From assembly GCA_020746995.1 (NCBI GenBank), contig JAGPXD010000006.1, forward strand, positions 1,922,001 to 1,986,000: 64,000 nt of DNA, read 5' to 3'. Positions 21,691 to 34,107 of this stretch are shown in pieces. Position numbers and translations under genes: made by a program. The notes beneath the pieces were generated by a model, which was not told the DNA's origin, did no database searches, and saw only the letters and a program-made list of their open reading frames with translations. This stretch comes from Plectosphaerella cucumerina (Eukaryota; Ascomycota; Sordariomycetes; Glomerellales; Plectosphaerellaceae). Numbering within the stretch: position 1 is the first letter of the stretch; each line of letters begins with the position of its first letter.

Positions 21691-24600
21691 GCTGTGCATT
21701 AGCATGGCGGCAGCGATGCAACCTCTCCATTCCATTTCCCGCGGGCTTGTCGCCATCTGAGTGGTGTCTCACTCAGCCGGTGTGAGCAGAAGGTGACACT
21801 CTGCCCATGCGGTTGGAAAAAAGCTGATATCTGCAGGCTGTCGCGATATAGCCCATCCGCGCCGCCGCCACTCCCCTCTGCCCTGCTGCCCTCTCTAACA
21901 GCATGGGAATCATCTTTTCCACCCCTGGCAGATTTGTAGGGGGATCCCCCTTTCGGGACCGGGAAGAGTGGGCGGCGCCAGCCTAAGTGTCCGAATTCCG
22001 ACCGCTTGGACTTGCGGCTTTTCCTCAACCAGGCCTGACTTGCGAACTGCTGCCCGTGCCCACGGAAGGGAAACACCAGGTCGCGACAGGGGCCCTTGTC
22101 CCCGCAGCGAGGCCTCGAAAGGGCAGAAGCCGCGGGCAGGCCCCCAGACAGGGTAGAAACCGCAGACGTGAGGGCCCGAGACCCTCTGCCACGGCCGGGA
22201 AACAAAGCCCCTCCCTCTCTTCCCCCTGGTGCTGAAGGAGAGAAGCCCTGACCCTGGCCCTGTCCCTGGTGTCCCCTGCCCGCCCCCTCGCGGCCCCCCC
22301 CCTTCCCCCCGCCCTTCTTGGACGATTTGACAGGACGCTTAGGCTAGGATGATGGCCATGACAGGTGACACGACTTTGAATGAGCCGAGTCGCAGCGGCG
22401 CAGGGCCCAGCGCTTGCCGGAAACCACTGCTACGCTGCACTACCACGGTACCTGTACATTCTGCACTCGTGCCGTCAACGTTGTAGGTGCGGTAAGAATT
22501 AGAACACACGGGCTCTGCTGTTACTCTGCGTTGCTGAAAGGCGGCCCCCAAGCAGGGGTTCGGTAGGTCTTCACCGGGCGGGCCACCTGCCGTTCTCTGG
22601 AGCCGGACCGAGCTGCCTAATCCGAGGACATGTCCGGAACTCTGATTTCAAAATCGCTCTGTCGATCGGACGCACATCTGGCAGAAGTAGCTGTCAACAA
22701 GATTAACGGGGGGAACTGCCGGCGCTGAGCAAAACGCTTGTCATCGAACAGAGCACAACGGCCGGCGGATTTGGAGGCGGGGATGTGTTTGTTCGTCTGC
22801 CGTGGGCCAGCCAGTTCGTGTTCGTGTGGGCGGGCACATTAGCGAGGAGTCGATATTGTTTGATCCATCGCAATCTTGGCTCTCCAGGCTGAAGGATTCT
22901 CTCCTGCACACGGGTGAGCAGAGCAACCCCAGTACTTGTACAGTACTTGCTTGTACTTGCTCACTCACGCCCGCGGCTGTAAATTGCTTCCACCTGTCAA
23001 CTCTCTTGACATATGGGGCCGACATGGGTCTCCAAGGCGGGTGCCGATGCCTTGCAGCTCCTGCCTGGGGTGAAGATGGATGGTTCATGCAGAGCACAAG
23101 CCCGGCGCGAAGCAAGCGCGGGTCTTCCGATGTCGACTTTTGCCTCTTCCTCCTCCCCCTGCCCTGGCCTGGTCTCCCACCCGCCGTGGCTGGACGGCAT
23201 CTTCCAGAACTGCGATTGTGAATACTCGTACCCGGGCCATGGTCCATGGCGTCCGTCGCCGTATTTGTGGACTTGTGCAGCGTCGCATGGCCTGTATCGT
23301 CAACGAACAAGGACTCCCTCTGGACGAAAAACGACGTCGGGAGGGAGTCCTCCGTCCGCTTCTGCACCTAGTCCTTCTCAGCCTGCAGCGAGCGTCCCGT
23401 CCATCCGATGTCGCCGCCGCGGAGTCAGCCGTCAACCGTCAAGCGAGCAAGTATTTCGTAGGCTGCCACTCGTTCTGCAGAAGAACACAGGATAGGCCGC
23501 CGAGTTGGCGACAAGCAGATCTCGCTGGAATCACGCCTCGTTCTCTCACTCTCACTTGCCACGGGAGGCCCACGGCTTGTGGACAAGGAATTGCAACCCC
23601 GTTCAACCGCTTTCTGCGGCCTGTACCCCGGTCTTCTTCACCGCCGACCTGCCAGTCAACCCACTTCACATTGTCGTGGGTGATGCCAAGTCATACCGAC
23701 CGACCGACCGGGACTGGGGGCGCCTGACATCAGGACCTGGGTTGTGCTCCGGCCACTTAAATCCCAAAACCCCCTCTCGGAACAGAATCAACTCGATCAG
23801 AACCGCCTTCTGGAGCCGCACGAAAAGGGCCCCCTCATCGTAAACGGGCCACTAAGTTCCCCACGTCCAGCCGCCTTGGGTACACGAGCGAGTGCAAGTC
23901 GCATGTATGTCGTCCGAAATGGCATTTGCTTTGTTTGGGTGCCCGCAGCTCTCTTGATCCCGACTTGCCGAGTCGTAGAACCATACTTTAGTCCACATGG
24001 GCCGTCCTCACTGGGGAAAGAGCACACCTCTCTGCCTTCTTCCCGTCGACCCTTTCCGGCCCTTCAGGCCGCACGAGACACTCGTGAGTTGCACGTTGGC
24101 AGGCAACACCCCTCGTGGCGGGGGCGTCGAATAATCCTGTCTGCAACCTCGTCCCGCTGCGCGCGCTATGGATCCTGTCCCGCGAGCCACGGCAGCCGGC
24201 AGCGTCTCGCAGCGACGGCAACACGCACCGAACGGCGGCGTCTCCTGTACGTGGGCGTCGCGGCTCAACCTCTCCGGAGAGCGCCTCCCGTGCTGTCAGG
24301 CACTCTTCGGACCAGCCAAGACTGTCAGCGCCCCTGATTGGAAGCATGCATCCGATGATGCCCGGTGAGGCGGGTGCTTCCTCCTTGACGACGAACCCCT
24401 CGAAGCTTTGCCAGAAGCCACATGGCGCATGCTTCTTCGGCTTCGAACTCGTAGACGCATGAATGTCCCTGCTTAGAGCATCGCGGACCTGGCCGGCCGC
24501 CTCGACTTTGAGGACGTTGCCGCGCTCCACCCCCTCACTGTATGGCAACGGGAGCGATTCCTTGCGCACAAGGCCGGAGGACGCACGTGACGGGCCCTCC

Positions 24601-27600
24601 CGCGACGGAGCATGCTGAGACGAAGACAGCTGGTGCCGACACGTCGGACGCCTCCCAGTCGTGCTGCCCGTCGAAGTGTCATACAGGTCAGGCGGTATGC
24701 ACGTACCCGCTTGACAAAGCCTTCTCGTAATCTGACCCATAGCCTGAGCTCGATTCTCTCAGAGATCCCAGCCGTGGGCTGTCGCACAACAGTTGCCATC
24801 CGCCGCGTGCTTCTCGGTGTGACCGTTGTCCTCCTGGAGATGGCTCCGATGGCGTCGCACAGATAGGCAAGCTTGACCCAAGGACTCGGTATCTGGACCC
24901 TACCTGGTCACGCGCATGCCACTCGGAACATGACCCAGTCGTCGGTTCTGTGTCGTGACAGCTCACCGGGACTATGGCCTGTCTGCCCAGGACGCCTGCT
25001 CGTAGCACACCGAGCTGCGGCTCATCCGCGGTGCCATCCCATGCAAGCAGGTACGAGGTTGGCCTCCCTGTTTTGCCCGCCGGAGGACCCGGTGCTAGAG
25101 CTGGCCTCTTGCCGGGACGAGGCCTTTCCATGGCAACAAGCCCATGTCGATTGACGAGGCTGCGCATCTCTCCCAGCCCTGTCCGGAGCAGGCAAGCAAG
25201 GTATCCATTATCCTCTTCTGGTGCTGTTCGCGGGTTGCGGTTCGTTGTCAGTGGGCCGGAGCCGGGTCCGAGAGTTCGATCTCGAAGCCTTGAGGGGATG
25301 GTGGTTTTGGATACCGGTAGCAAGCACCCTCGTGCCCCTGGCACAGTCAGTGCTTTGGCAGGCGGCAGGGGTAGCTGCCGGGGGAGGTGATCTTTTCTGG
25401 ATTCAGAAGTTCTTGCGAATGCATCCCTGCACGGGCCCTGCCAGCGGGTGCCGATATTGGGTTGCCGAGAGATCTTTCGATTGATCCTCGCACTGACAGG
25501 TCGCCAACTGGACCTTGTGACGCTTCGTGCACTCACGACAACTTACTTGTTTCTCCGCATGTTCCTTGGGGAGAAATGGGTCTGCCGGGCTCCTCTGCCT
25601 ATTGATGACCCCTGAGCTATGGAGCTTGTTCGTCCCTGGGCGGCCCGCCGTTAGAATGTCGCTGTCCGGGGCTTGTTTGGGTTTCTCATCTGGCCCAAAT
25701 GAACCTTTGATTGATGACCTGGGTCACTTTGTCTATTCGAGGCCCACAACCTTGTCGAGTCTTGGACAATCCGATTTCTCGGCAGGTAGCAGCGAGACAA
25801 AAGGAACCGCCTTTTCTCAAGACACCTTGGCAGGGTGCGCATTCCTAGCCCCCATGTCGGAGCCTTGAAGGGGACCCTCAGACCGGTGACAGGGAATCGG
25901 CCACAGGAGCCACGGGTCTCTCCAGGATGTTGATCAAACTGCATGCGCCACCAGCAGGGAGTGGTAGCACCACGGCCACCGGGGTCGGAAACAGGTGCGC
26001 AGGCGAGAGAATCCTGCAAGATATCTTGTGTCACCCGGCTGCTACCTACCATGGCCAGCCCACGCAATACTGTAAATCACAGTGGGTTTGGGCATGGTGG
26101 GTGTGCCGTGGCGACGAGGCAACGAGACCAGGCGAGACGAGGTGAGGATAGCTTCGTGAGTCAGTCAAGCTGCACGGATGTGGCATGTAGTTTGTTCTCG
26201 GCTAACCCCCTCGGCGGTATTGGCATTAGCATGAGCCTCATCAATTCCTCAGGGTCGAACATAGGCTTTTCCCATACTAGCAAGCAGCTGGTGGATGGAG
26301 AACTCACACGACATTCCCCGCGTACGAGCAGCTGAAGGGGCCCGGATAGGACCAGCCCCATGACGGCACGGGTGCTGTACTGAGATCGAGGTCGCTCAAA
26401 CGAATGAGCCACTGCGTCAGCAGGAGGGATGAAGAGGGGCAGCGGAAGTGGGCACCCGCGCCTGCAGCAGGGTGGCTTGTTGTTTAGTGATCGTTGAGTC
26501 TCCCGCTGGCATGTTGGCCCCCTGTCATGTCTCGAATCGGATGTCGTAACGGTTTTGCTGCGTTCATCTGGGACGACGATTCGTTATCTGGTCACGCTCA
26601 AGACTCATGACAAACTATGACGGACGCCCTGTCTGTAGGGTGCTCGAAGCGGTGAGCGGGAATCCGTGGCGAACCATGCTCATGTTGCTGTTTCTCCTGA
26701 CAACATGACTGGTGATTGTCCACAGATCTGTGCCCTGCATGGATGGGTCGCTGGCGTGGATGGGGTATGATGTGGTGTGGTGTGGCGTGGTAGACCAATC
26801 CTTGACGGGCTAAACTGAGCTGGAAGAGCTTGGGGAGGAGCAAGGCTTTTGCGCGGGAAGTGCTTCTTCTGGTGGATGGCATGGCGACGGAGGGGTGAGA
26901 GGTTGACCGGTCAGGCTTGTCGTGCAGTCGGCACCCTCTCCCTTCGTGAGGGATAAAGTAGAAGCGATGGGGGCTTCATGCGGGAGAGTGATCCTTTGGA
27001 TCTGGGCCCTGGGGTCTTCGTCTGTCAGTGGGCACGGGATGCGGTTCGGACCCCGCTGGCGGTGGCAGAAGCCGTCGCATGCGAGATGTATGCAGAGTGA
27101 CCGGACCAGGGGTCGATAGATCGTGACGATGGGCGATCGATACGATTGAACGATCAAGGGATGATAATGGGCATGAGGCGGCCGGGAATGAGCGGGTGGA
27201 GGGGGGGCAGCTTCTTGGCCGTGCAGCTGAGCACAGAAGCAAGTGGGATTTGAGGTGCAGGCGCCCGCGGGATGGTGTGCCAGGCGAGAGATCTCGCGTT
27301 CCGTCCCATCAGGCTGCGTGCGGCCTCACCGGCGTATGTGGATGTTGGAGTCGTGGCGGCACGCAGGCGGGCGGCCGGTTCATTGCAGGGCGGGCGGCCG
27401 GAAGGGAGTCCGAGGACCTGGGACTGGGGCGAGAAGAAAAGCAGGGTGTCGTAGGTCTTGTTTGCGCGGCTCGGCGAAAGGGGCAGGGAGGCTACTCGTA
27501 CAGCCTACTGTAAGAAGGTGCAGGCATGGAATGTGGACCAACTGCGGCTGCAACAGAATATGATCCTGGTTCCGGTCGACAATAGGACTCAGGAGGCTGC

Positions 27601-28377
27601 GGGATGGCCATGAGGCCCTGCGTGTGTGACCCAAGTCGAGCCCCGAGACAAGGGGCGGTTCGGGCGGCTGAGGGAGGGGATGGAATCGAAGAACCTTGCT
27701 TGGGGGCCGTCCGTCAGTCATCCGTCAGTCGACAGGACGGCCCCGGGTTGGTCGGTCTCCGCCCGGAATGCTGGCTGGCCGGTGCGGTAAAAGAGGGAGG
27801 GGCTGATATGTGCAGGCATGCTGGGATTGCTGGTGCATCGCCAGGTGCCAGTGCCAGTGCTGTTTGTGTGTCGGGCCTTCGCCTTGTCCTGGCTTGGCTT
27901 GCTTGCTTGGGCTGAGCTGACGAGAGTCGGGCGTGGAGCTGCACAATGTACATCCATGCCGTGTCGGTCATCGTGTCGGGAGGGAGGGAATGCGTCTCTT
28001 CTGGCCGTACAGTAGCTCTGATCTTCCATGCCTGTCTGGCGGAGCTGACTCTCTAGCACGAAGCTGGGAGTCCTGTACCGTGCCTGAAGCGAGTCGCGCT
28101 GACGATGTGAGGCAATCAGGGTCGGAGGGGGGAAACGAAACGGCTGCACGCCCAGGGGCGTCGTGGCAAGGACGGGACCAAGAAACGAACCCCGAATTTG
28201 ATCGGGGGCTCCACTTTGACGCCAGAACGGTGCAGCGGTGCAGTGGGTGCAGTGGTTGCAGCCACACGAGTCACGGCGGCTGGTGGTTGAGCCGGCGTCA
28301 TTCGGCGGCATTGGCGCGGGTCGTTCTGGAGATTGGCAGCTGCCAGCCATCGGTCATTTGTGACGGATCACTCGTCG

Positions 28378-28403
28378 GTGTGTGTGTGTGTGTGTTGTGT
28401 GTG
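28378..28403. repeat. (GT)n microsatellite
   Basis: About twelve GT units with a single TT interruption. Confidence 0.9.
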
Positions 28404-29186
28404 CAAGGCACCATACAGTGGCTGTCATGTCTCGCTCCCATCTTGTGCAGACGGGCAGCAAAAAGGTGTGAAATGTCTCGGAGGCCACGAGAGCGGTCAG
28501 TGAAGAGGCAAGGCACCTGCCGTGACGATGTGGATGGGCTGGAGGTGTGCCACCCAACTGGATTATTGATCCTGCCGTGGTGTGTCTCTTCCCGGGCAGG
28601 TTGTCTTGGGTCTTGCCATTCTCGATGGACAATCCCGCCCACCCCTTCCCGAGCAAACAACTGGAAGGAAGGTACTCGACGGGTAGGCCACCACGAGGAC
28701 AGAAGGGACAAGGAAGGTGTCAACAAGATTGAGGAAGGTGCGAGTACAGCAGCGCGGCAGGCACGACCACGTCTCCGATGCAAAGGTGAGGCGACGGCGG
28801 AGGTACTCTTCGATGCATGCACAGCAGGCACCGCGCACAGCGAAATGAGGTTGTACAGTACACTCGGGCACAGGAGGAAACACCAGGGCGTCACTGGTGC
28901 GGTACCTAACCTACCTAACGGGTGGTGCCTTCCCAAGTTTCCCACGGGCTCATTCCCGATCCCAGGGCCACGCCACAGGAGCGCACGAGGAAGGGGCTTC
29001 CGCGCGGGCGGGCACACCCGGTACCCAATCATCGGGCCCAGCCACCGGGTCCACCCTCCTGAGCGATCTTGACACTTGCCCGAATCTGACATGGTGCAGG
29101 AGCGCTCCAGTGCGCCTTCCAGGTGTCTTCTCGTGCAAGCCACACTCACGATGCTGTCGTGCCACCCAGACATGGAAGTCACGACC

Positions 29187-29207
29187 AGGCAGGCAGGCAG
29201 GCAGGCA
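29187..29207. repeat. (AGGC)n tetranucleotide repeat
   Basis: Five consecutive AGGC units. The same unit recurs at 30766-30783. Confidence 0.9.
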
Positions 29208-30765
29208 CAGGCAAACGGGGCAGGCAGGAAGGACATCATCCCGTTGCTGGCAGCACACCACCCCAACACCTTACCTCACCAAATGCAAGCACCAACCAAT
29301 CGACCAAGCTTCTTGTCGTCCGGTCCAGATCTCGGCGCCACGATACCTCTACCGACCACTTCTCTCGGCATGATGCATCCACAACTATGCTGCCGATCCG
29401 GCCTCCGACTGACTGCCTGGAAGCACCAACGGGCGTCGATATCGAACGAGGCTCTTGTAGTGCAGTCTTCCTCCCGGATGTGTCTCCGGATGTCGGAAGA
29501 CGTACCAACCAACACCCAAGCCGAGCAAGAGCTCGCCGTGTCACCTCATCCCATCGCCCATCACCACTCGTTGTCATGACGGTGCACACTCGCCACGAAC
29601 CCAATCGCCCAAACACCGTTCCCGGCACGATCGAGGCTGGCCAGGGCAACGGCCAAGCAAGTACTGTACGCATGGCACGCACTCGCGCTCCTCACCACCG
29701 GATGTAGTGCATCCGCCAAATCACCAAAGCGCCAGGGGGAACAGAACGGACGAGGGTCTCGCCTGCTCGATGGCCTGGGCGCCCATCCACCCCCCTCTCC
29801 TCATGGACAGATGACAGTCCACGTCGTCACAGCACAGATGAGGTCCACGCAAAAAGGACGCGGCGAAAAAGAAAGGAAGTCTTTGGATGACGGCCCAGCG
29901 ACAACCATCATTGGGTCAGTGCGAACCACGTCGGCCAGGCTCTTGAGACACACGAGGCGCCATAGACGGTGCTGCGCCTCGCGACTCGAATCCAGCGGGA
30001 GCCGCCCCCCCTCCACTTCTGCACACCCTGTCCGACGACCGACGGCGACAGGGGTTGATGTGTGGTTCGAGAGGGCCGCCATGGAGGACCAATCGCAAGC
30101 GCCGCAGACGTCGTTGACAACCGGGTCCCAGGGCCCCCCATCAGAGGGTTCCCGATCGACATGAGATCAGCCCTGGCATGGCAGATCTGGTCCACCAATC
30201 GCAACCGGCCCTTCGCCAGATCTCCCAGCATGACCGTCCCTGTCACTTGTCCCGGCCGCCGCTGTCACGCAGCGCATCCTCCGCATCTCGCCCTTCCCCT
30301 GTCCTGCTCTTTTGCCCATCGGGAACAGAACCCACGACCACAGGCGCTTCAGCCTCTTGCATCGCGGGGGAGGTTCTCGGTCTCGGACGTCGTCGCTCGC
30401 CCTGCGGCCGGCCGGAAGCCCATCTCTCACACACCCATGCGGTTCAGTGACCCGGGGCCCGCCGTGGCCCGTGGCCCGCCCACAAGAACAGGCAATAACG
30501 AGGAGACCGTGCAATACTATGGCCCACGCACAGCCCTTTTTTCTTGCTGCCCCAGTTGGCGGCCCCCTAGCATCCATTCTCCCCGACCCTGGCTGGCATC
30601 GAGACCCAACCGTGCCATACCCCCTGGCCTGAGAAACAAAGAGATCGAACCAACCTCAACCTGGCTTGTCACTGTTTGATCGACACCAATCGCGGTGCAG
30701 CGCCAATCTCGCTCCAACTCTGCATCGGACCCAGGTAAAACGTACAACAACAAGCAAGCAACCAG

Positions 30766-30783
30766 CAGGCAGGCAGGCAGGCA
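30766..30783. repeat. (AGGC)n tetranucleotide repeat
   Basis: Four AGGC units, the same motif as at 29187-29207. Confidence 0.85.
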
Positions 30784-33013
30784 AGCGGCATCTAGATGCC
30801 CATGTCTCCGCATGTCGTCTCACGCAACGCATCGACCCGGCGCCGGCTGGCCCTCGGGGGTGAGAATCGAGAATGATTCCAAATGGAAACGGTCGTCGAC
30901 TTGTCCTCTGATCCGTTTCAGCTGCCATGTCAGTTGACGTCTCGCGCAAGTGTCATGGCTCCCCATCGCCGGGTCAATGCGTCCAGTCGTCCCGTCTACT
31001 CTTTCGTTTCCCACGGACGGACGAGACGCACGCCACGAGGCTGAGCGGCGCCCCGAGCCAGAGCCAGAGGCCGTTCCCTGTTTTGAAGTGCTGGCCACAG
31101 ACCGGCTCGCCTCCTTCCGCCGCCAGTCTCTGCCTGCTGTCAGGCGCTTAATGACTCGAAGTCAAGACGAAAGGAAAAAAGAAGGGCGCCGCATCGTCTG
31201 GCAAGAGCACAGCCCGCGCAGCGCCTGTTGCTATTGCTGTCGAGACGCAGGTGCCAATGGCCGTGAGCGCGGCTGTGGTGACAGACGGCCCAGACATCCG
31301 TCACCCATCAGGAGAAGCACGCGTGCATGCTCAGTGCCCAGTGCCCACTTGACCTCGGTCCTCTTGGCGGTCGATACGAGTACCTCTGACATCCGGCGAA
31401 CGAGGGCTGCGACGACGAACGAACCAGCCCGAACATCTTGATGCCTGCCGTGGCCGTGCCTCCTGTTCAACGCTGGCTGGCCCATGTCTCCTGACCAAGT
31501 GACGTCCTGTCGAAAGACGAGCACAGCAGCTCGCAGGCAAGGGCCATGCGGCTCCCCATCCGGAAGGGACGAGCTCGCCGATTGGATCGTGACTCCATCA
31601 TTCGAACCCCCAGGAGGTCCCCGGCATGTCCATGGTCCGAAGGGAGTTAGGGTCTTGGCGGTGTCCAGGAATGGGATCAACACGGTCCGCGCAACGCCTG
31701 AAAGCTCGCCACAGGGTTTCTTGTCAAACATTGTTTTTCGAGCGAAACCAACCTTGTCGACAGCCGCCGCGGCTGACGGGCCAAAAGAAGAGAGGCACAG
31801 CGAGGCCAAGATGGAGGCAAAGTCAGAAACAGAGGCAGTGGCAGGCCCCCCGGGTGCCAAGACCATTTGGGTTCGAGGTCGCATATTCCCGCAGCGCTCG
31901 ATGTGCTGCACCCCGAGCAGCAGCTGGCTTTGCTTACTCGCTTGCTTGCTCTGCCGCAACTGGGTGGGTGAAGAGAGAGCATGTGCACAGCAGCAAGCGC
32001 TGTCGTCGCTGCATCTCGGGCTGGCCACCTCGGGGGGCAGCGGTCTTGGCAAACCCGGGGTTTGCCTCTTCCTTGATCCAGAGTGATCGCCGACGCCTCG
32101 AGATGCTACGGTGATTGACGAGAGGGTGTCCTGCCTGCCAGACCAGCATACCGTATGCACAACACCGCAGCCCCCCAACCCAACCCATCCAACCCCCCTG
32201 GCCGGCGAGCGAGCGAGCGAGGGGGACGACGTGCCGGCGAAAGATGGATTATTACGATGGGATATCTCAATGCTTCCCGGGACCGAACGACTGGCTGGCG
32301 CTTCAGATTCGCCATCATCTCCTTCTGGGCTGGCTGCCGTCACTGCTCCATTCATCCCCCTGGGCCCGCCCTAGCACTCGGAGTAAGCCCCCTCACCCCT
32401 TCATCGGGCAATTTCATCTACGCAACCGCCCTGGTCCAGGACCGACAAGGGTCTCGGGCGGCCCCTGCTCACAGGACGCCCTCCATCTTTTGCACGCCCT
32501 CCTTTTTTGCTTTGCCCTTCAACCTCCGGCTCTTCACCGCGACGTCGTCCCATCATCTCACGCCCCCCCTTTCCCTCTCACCCCGGCTCTCTCACCCCTC
32601 CCCTATTGTCTATTCCCACACTTCAAGCTAGGTCTTGCTAGTCGCTCTTCGTGTCACGGTTCGGCACCTCTTAGTGCTTCTCCCATCTTTCCACTCTGCT
32701 TCTGAAGCCACCCCATGGCTTCCCTTCCCATCCCATCCTCACACCTCCGCGCTGTCGGGCCCTTGTCCTTGCAAGCGCGCCCCCTGTGCGAGTACCAAGC
32801 ACCCTGTCGCGACACCCCGACACACCCACGATCCCAGCGTTCCTCTACCGCTAGGTTAGGTGGTGCAGTCCCGTCCGCCGCCTGACAAGTAGAAACGCCA
32901 CCGGAGCATACCAAGCCTGAATGGAGGCGGGTACGAACGGTGTCCCGGACCACAGTCGGACAGGGCCCATCCCATCCCATCCCGGGGGGTGGTAGAAGGG
33001 CAAAGGGGCAAAA

Positions 33014-33031
33014 GGGGGGGGGGGGGGGGGG
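33014..33031. repeat. poly-G run of 18 bases
   Basis: An uninterrupted G run between AAAA and CGGG, in the region upstream of the homeobox gene. The exact length may be uncertain because homopolymers are hard to sequence. Confidence 0.85.
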
Positions 33032-33976
33032 CGGGAGGGAAGAGGGTGAGGAGGGCGACAAGGCAAGGCAGGCCCTGGGAGGAAGAAGAGGAGCCCTGAT
33101 CGCCCTGTTGCCATGTCATCCTTGCCCATGCCTCGCTGCTCTGGGCCTCTTTCGGGCTAGCGTTTTTCTCCGTCAAAACCACCTGCTCGTCAGTGCCACT
33201 GCCTCCACGCACGAGCAAGGGCAAGGGCCCCCTTCTCCTCCTCGTCTCCTCCCCTAATCCCCCACCAGGGACGTTGAGAAGCCCGCACCGCACGCACCCA
33301 GCCCAGAGCAGAAAAGAGTACTTGTAGAAAGGCATTAAGCCTCCCTCGGAGCAGTGCGTTTCCTCGATCAGCTTTGGCTTCCTCCACTACTAACGAATAC
33401 CCACGGTCCGACCTTCACTCGTAGCACGCCTAGTTCCAAAGGCTCTTTCGTCTGAGCTCCGGTCGTGTCAGTTTCACTATTCCCAACGAGCCACCCTAAT
33501 TTGTCAAGTTCGCCTTCTCGTCGGATCCTTTCCTCGACAGCTCAACCCCATTTCCTGTTTGGGCCGACCATCTGTGCACCGGTGCTCCTGTGCCCTCTCC
33601 TTCTCCTATCCCCGTCCCCTCCCCGAGGTTCACCGTCCGTCCCGTCCGTCCATTGTACCGGCCGGCCACCCGCGTCGACTTACAAAAGGAAAAGCCGTCC
33701 CGCTGCAGACCTGGGCCACCTACACTACCACCACACACCTACCCTCTCCCGCACTTCTCCCACCCCCGGATCATCAACGGCAAGACACCCCCTCCGGCAC
33801 CCAGTCCATTAATATACAACCACCCGCCCACCCCCTCGCCCTGACCATTCCCCGGACCGCCTTGATCAACACAACACCTCTTCATATTTTCTCGACCTTG
33901 CTGCAACATCTCGTCGACGCTTCCGCTTCCTTCCAGTAATCACCAACAACAACATATCAAGCACGCAAAAGTTCAG

Positions 33977-34058
33977 GTACATGACAACCCGGCCTCTCGT
34001 GACACGAACGACAGACTACCACCACCTTCTCTCCCCACGCAGAAGCTGACCAGCACAG
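33977..34058 (+). other. putative 5'-UTR intron of the homeobox gene
   Basis: Donor TTCAG|GTACAT at 33977 pairs with a pyrimidine-rich acceptor at 34042 (CCCCACGCAG) or, after a CTGAC at 34046-34050, at 34058 (CAGCACAG). Both lie within 70 bp of the start codon. The end given here is the later acceptor; 34042 is equally possible. Confidence 0.4.
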
Positions 34059-34107
34059 CTTCGTACCGCAGAGCGGGACCCGAACTCGACGGCAAAAACG
34101 TTCGGTA

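Larger units (their letters stand above)
18488..32100. other. gene desert upstream of the homeobox gene (distal part)
   Basis: About 13.6 kb without any exon I can support. ORFs of 200-380 codons occur on both strands, often overlapping, with compositions dominated by R, P, S, C and W and no conserved motif; this is what stop-poor GC-rich DNA gives by chance. The stretch is not AT-rich and shows no terminal repeats or transposase or reverse-transcriptase motifs, so it does not look like RIP-mutated transposon remains. It contains scattered simple repeats, listed separately. It may be cis-regulatory DNA or give rise to non-coding RNA, but the sequence alone does not show which. Confidence 0.5.
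32101..34107 (+). promoter_or_regulatory. proximal promoter and probable 5' leader of the homeobox gene
   Basis: This part differs from the desert further upstream. It becomes pyrimidine-rich (CT and CCT tracts at about 32500-32640 and 33440-33800), typical of fungal promoters and leaders. An 18-base G run sits at 33014-33031. A possible leader intron is listed separately. Upstream ATGs occur, for example at 33559, so uORFs are possible if transcription starts before them. Confidence 0.5.

Noticed and set aside
24688..25536. 282-codon minus-strand ORF
   Set aside because: No motif, biased composition, overlapping ORFs on the other strand.
27933..29072. 379-codon plus-strand ORF in the desert
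   Set aside because: Overlaps a 323-codon ORF on the opposite strand; composition is R/S/C/W-rich and there is no family motif, consistent with chance in GC-rich DNA.
28298..29269. 323-codon minus-strand ORF
   Set aside because: Shadow of the same stop-poor stretch; contains translations of the GT repeat (HTHTHT) and no conserved block.
31231..32355. 374-codon minus-strand ORF
   Set aside because: No recognisable domain, overlaps several plus-strand ORFs and has repeat-derived sequence (KQASKQ).
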